Assembly (NCBI GenBank): GCA_047967505.1 | Contig: CM106541.1 | Length of the DNA: 64,000 nucleotides | Source of the DNA: Dipteris shenzhenensis | Lineage: Eukaryota > Polypodiophyta > Polypodiopsida > Gleicheniales | Strand: one strand, 5' to 3' | In this document: in pieces, positions 60,264 to 64,000 of the stretch | Position numbering within the stretch: the first letter of the stretch is position 1 | Layout of the letters: every line of letters starts with the position of its first letter | Program-made: the position numbers and the translations under genes | The notes under the pieces: generated by a model | What the model saw: the letters and a program-made list of their open reading frames with translations, nothing else | What the model was told of the DNA's origin: nothing | The model's database searches: none

Positions 60264-60950
60264 ATCAAAGCATCTATGGTATCCACTAGTACTAAGCGAT
60301 CAGAAGTCATCAAGAACAAGTATAGCCCGGCCTACATTTAGATGTAAAAAGGCTATCCTGTATTCTTCTCGACTTTGATTGGCTGCACAACTATAAATAA
60401 CTACAACATTACAAGAAACAGAAATGAAGAAACAACCAGGTGCTCTTCTGTTGAGCAGGTTCTCAAAAACACGGCCTAGCTGGATCAAGACAAGCCACCC
60501 CTGTTGTCCTCCCAAGCTCCTTAGTTTAGGATGATGCCATCATCACGGATGCAAACATTTGGCATGGCATATATCCCAAAATGAGCACCAAAAGGAATAT
60601 GCATGAATCAGGGCTGGCATGTCTCTCGGATCCATTTGGCCCTGTTTGTTGTCAACTGGTACAAAAATTTACACAGAAAGTGTACTGGGGGAGGGCAAGT
60701 AGTCTATTTGAAGTAAGAAGATCGCATGTCTAAGGTGGCACATCTCATCACCAAGAAGGGCCAAGTGACATTCCACTCCCATGAAAGAATGCAGTGAACC
60801 AGGTGTGTCATGAGAGCATACAGTTCACTTTTCCGATAAAAAGCAGAGGCTGACAACTGCCTAATGATGTCAATAACCGTGCTTGTATGTTCTCTTCTCT
60901 AAATCGGACTGCAGTGCAGATATCAAAATAGAACCATCCTCATGAGAAAG
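60262..60950. other. Probable 3' UTR and flank of the metallophosphoesterase gene
   Basis: Lies immediately downstream of the stop codon on the minus strand. No other coding region is supported. Confidence 0.5.
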
Positions 60951-63056
60951 TTAAATTCCTGTCCAGTCTTTCATCATAAGCATCACATACAGCCCCATAT
61001 TTACTGATGCAAGGGCAACGAGAGGGCCTGCAGCTTGCCTTATCCTTCTTGATACAATACCAGTAGTAGATCTCAATGGTCGTGGCAATCCAACAATACC
61101 TTCAGATTTGCTCTGTTCAATCCATGCAGGGGCCATTGATGTATTAGCATCAGCAGCAGTCATCCGCTTGACTACAGGATGAGCCAATGCAGTTGTTCTG
61201 CAAACAAGGAGAATAACAAGACAAGCCACAATCAACAAAGTGAGCACACGGCGACTATTTGGGGCCCAAAATTGGCAAAGCAATGTTTTCAACTATGTGC
61301 TGATCTCAGAGTTCGACAACACTGAACAATATACCGTCTTTGTCTGTCAACATACGCTGAGTGTAGCAAAGGTTATACAACAGGCATCCAAGCTTCCACT
61401 ACCATGTGGAAAGAATAATTCAAGAGATGAAATCTAACCTGGCAGCAGCTTCATCACCACCAAACTTGTTCTCAGCTTGTACTGCCGCTTTCCTGATCAG
61501 ATGCATCGAACCTTCTGCATCCCAGACCATTTCATACTCATAATTGGAATCTTCTTTTTCTTTCATGCTGCCACGTTTTCTGCTTATCATATTTGATATG
61601 CTCCATGAAAGCTTGTGATACAAATGCTCCCAGTCTATACCTTGAGAGGGCCAGGTTAAGAGAATGACAATGGAAATCACAAATAATATTGCATACCTGC
61701 AAAAACAGTCGAGGAGCTCTACTTAGTTCTGTGGAACCATATATGGACAGCATATGAATTATATGCAGCCTCTCACATTGAAACTAGATCTTACCAAATA
61801 TATATGAAAGTTTGGTAAGGAAGAAAGCACAATCGGGAGGACATAATGCCTTCTTCATTTTTAGAAGGCTGTTGCCTAACTGTCAGCAGCAAGAAAGATG
61901 GATAGAGATTGCCGTTCTGCCAACTAAAGCTTCCTACAGTATGCTACAACATATCATAAGACAAAAAACCGTAAGAATTAAGAAACAAGATTTACTTAAA
62001 TATCAGGACAAAAGAAATTGCAAACAGGAAATACACTAAGATCACACCTCTAAAACGGATACTGCTGATGTCCGATGCTTCACAGTGCATTGATCATGGT
62101 CATGTCCTGAAAGGACTAAAACCTGGAGCAAAAAAAGTCTTGCAGTTGTTAGACATTTGAGAAAGAGAGAGAACAAGCTTAGAATGGAAGCTTAGAATGG
62201 AGCTCGAATGCACTAACCGGCTTCAGGAGATCTAACAGCCTTACTGTTGTCTCTTCTGAGAGATAGTTCTGGTACCTACATATGCCAATAAAATTAACAA
62301 GATAAGGCATTTCATTGGCAGCCTTACCATGAAAGCCAGCTCATCGTGAATAGAGGGGAGACTTGAACCAAAAAGAGACTTGAAGCTTACACTATTTTAT
62401 GAAATCCTGAACTAGACCACGAAATCCTCTGTTTGCAAAGACCACCAGTAAAAATAGTCAAGTAGATGCCCCTAGTTAGTGCTACTATGTTGCAAAATTA
62501 AGCTAAATATACAAAGAAAACTTGAAATTCCAAAATAATGATATTGAAAAGGCAGAGTTACACAGTACATCTACGTCTTTGACCCATAACATGGCAGGGG
62601 AAAAAACGAAAGAAAGAATCTTCTAAATAACATCCAACTTTAATTTTCAAATGGTATCCTGATTGCCTCCTATTTACAAAACTCATTGTAGTTCATATTT
62701 CCTAGGATAACAAGTGTTTCACAGATTAAGAAGGTAAGTCCAAACAGAAAGGCTAACTTGCTACAAAGTTTACCAGAGAGGAGACCTCCGGGAATGAAAG
62801 AAAACCTGTACCTGATTGATCAGTCGTGAAGAACGAAGAATCCCACAAGGAGTGTCATCAGGCCTGTACAGTGGTATATGACTCAACAGCACTTTCGGAT
62901 GAGTGCTATAGATTTCTATGACACATTCGTACAGTGTTATACACGAAAAGACATACAGAAAGGAAAACAGAATGATGTGGCTTATTTTTAGAATACCCGA
63001 GGAAAGATTTTGAATAAAACCCCAGGCGCTGTTGGTCCTCACATGTGTATTATCAC
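60951..63056 (-). CDS. PGAP5/MPPE1-like metallophosphoesterase, C-terminal exons
   Basis: Seven exons can be placed on the minus strand with GT-AG borders: 63056-62997, 62915-62812, 62275-62218, 62122-62048, 61943-61795, 61696-61439 and 61197-60951 (TAA). The joined protein has SAWGFIQN, then KVLLSHIPLYRPDD, then YQNYLSEETTVRLLDLLKP, the metal-binding VLVLSGHDHDQCTV, and HTVGSFSWQNGNLYPSFLLL. A membrane span (YAILFVISIVILLTW), a charged loop and a final hydrophobic segment follow. These match the C-terminal half of the Cdc1/Ted1/PGAP5 family. Human PGAP5 removes an ethanolamine-phosphate from GPI anchors in the ER, which helps cargo leave; plant homologues are presumed similar. Phases agree at every junction except between exons two and three, where a micro-exon of 3n+2 bases must be missing. 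The N-terminal catalytic half was not found in the window. Confidence 0.85.
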
Positions 63057-63060
63057 CTGT

Positions 63061-64000
63061 GTAAGAGAAGAAACATGTGTTGAACCTATCAAAAATACAG
63101 GAGAGACTTTATGCTTAGGGAGTACTGATTTTAAAAAATGAGAAAGCCCAATCAGCATGGAGATAGGTGCAATTAAACAAGGACATAATGTCTACGGGGA
63201 TAGAATGATGGAATTTCTGTTTAAAATTCCAAGGATGAGGACATTGCTTCACATTTCAAATCAACAAAGGATAGGTTACTAGACACGAATTTTTTATGTT
63301 AGCCGTCAAGAGCCTCCAACTGGCAGGGAAATGAAAGCTGTATCATCAACTGTTATCGTTCCATTTTCCTTGCAGAAATGTAGGTCAGTAGTATGGGAAT
63401 CCCATCACACAACACGGCACCATGTGAGTTTAGGACTATGTAGTCTATTGTCAGAAAAGGCAGCATAATCCGTCATGTGTCAATCAGGATGCGCCAGGTG
63501 CGGGGGTGGGTCCCAACCCCCATGCCCCATAACGACGCAGTGCCTCCCCCTCATCGACAAAGAGCCAGCTGGGATGAGGGGAGGGTTTCTTCCTTCTTTA
63601 TATCCAAGGTCCACCAATGTTCACAACTGCCTATTGGATTAGTCCCCAGGGTTCTTTACCATGTGTCAATTGCACATGCCAAGGGCCTTCAAGCCTTTCA
63701 ATTTCCATTAACCACATACATTTTTCTAGGTGCCACGAGGGGGGTTAGGACCAACCACAAGGGCCCCCAAGGTCCCATATTCCAACAACCACCCCCCCCA
63801 TTGTCCAAGCACCATGAGTTGACAACTAGACCAAGAACGCACCAACCAACGCTGAACATCCACTAAGGAACAGATCAGCCAATCAACACTGACCGTAATC
63901 ATGTTTCACCAGAGCCATGGCCACCCAGTCAATCATGTACCACACAGGAAAGGTCACACAGTCAACAACATGTGATCATTAATCAGAGTCAGGTCGCCGC
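63061..64000. other. Right edge, no exon recognised
   Basis: The first part should be the intron upstream of the exon at 63056. I searched the minus strand for the upstream metallophosphoesterase motifs and found none with acceptable splice sites. The plus-strand frame at 63477-63866 has no recognisable domain and no support. Confidence 0.45.

Noticed and set aside
63241-63360. Possible upstream metallophosphoesterase exon ending in an EALDG-like peptide
   Set aside because: The phase would fit the next exon, but the required GT donor is absent and the preceding residues do not match the family.

Overview
This is a eukaryotic, almost certainly land-plant nuclear segment. It is AT-rich and gene-poor, genes are split by short GT-AG introns, and most of it is retrotransposon and DNA-transposon debris. 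The lineage cannot be fixed from sequence alone; a large-genome plant such as a fern or other seed-free plant would fit. Three host genes are supportable. They are a 257-residue protein with an organelle-targeting-like N-terminus and an S1-like RNA-binding domain (2504-3277, +), a 153-residue protein with a signal peptide and one membrane span (30067-30528, +), and the 3' exons of a GPI-remodelling type (PGAP5/MPPE1-like) metallophosphoesterase (60951-63056, -) whose 5' part lies beyond or is unrecognised before the right edge.

Layout. 1-173: start of a Copia gag on the minus strand. 0.5-2.5 kb: gene-free, with a 34-bp tandem repeat. 2.5-3.3 kb: S1-like gene. 3.3-12.5 kb: no genes, several local tandem duplications. 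12.3-15 kb: a possible LTR end with primer-binding site, then minisatellite sequence. 15.6-17.8 kb: a decayed plus-strand LINE. 18.2-18.84 kb: a possible LTR with a tRNA-Met-type primer site. 21.0-21.9 kb: a 460-bp tandem duplication. 25.6-26.4 kb: a decayed Ty3/gypsy integrase region. 28.2-28.7 kb: purine minisatellite. 30.1-30.5 kb: small membrane protein gene.

31.1-47.2 kb is a nested transposon block. A 1.6-kb CACTA-like element (31130-32741) with CACAA ends and a 3-bp ATG duplication sits beside a minus-strand Ty1/copia element (about 33.09-46.80 kb). That Copia is split between integrase and reverse transcriptase by a 10.3-kb insertion (34576-44894) with imperfect inverted ends and a perfect 9-bp target duplication, the signature of a Mutator-like element. 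No transposase is visible in it. It carries several tandem arrays, including seven very long near-perfect palindromes (each about 412-435 bp) separated by TATG/TG/TA microsatellite spacers.

48.7-60 kb is a LINE district. A decayed minus-strand LINE (type B, about 49.2-51.8 kb) lies beside a GAGCGAGGGG minisatellite. A nearly full-length minus-strand LINE (type A, 54433-59927) is bounded on both sides by (CA)n tracts. Next to it a 1.3-kb copy of the same family has an inverted 5' segment, as produced by twin priming, and also ends at a CA tract. The metallophosphoesterase gene occupies 61-63 kb, and 63.1-64 kb shows nothing clear.

The strongest leads are the nested Mutator-like insertion with its palindromic satellite, the CA-tract-associated LINE with a twin-primed copy, and the CACAA-ended element carrying a spliced gene.
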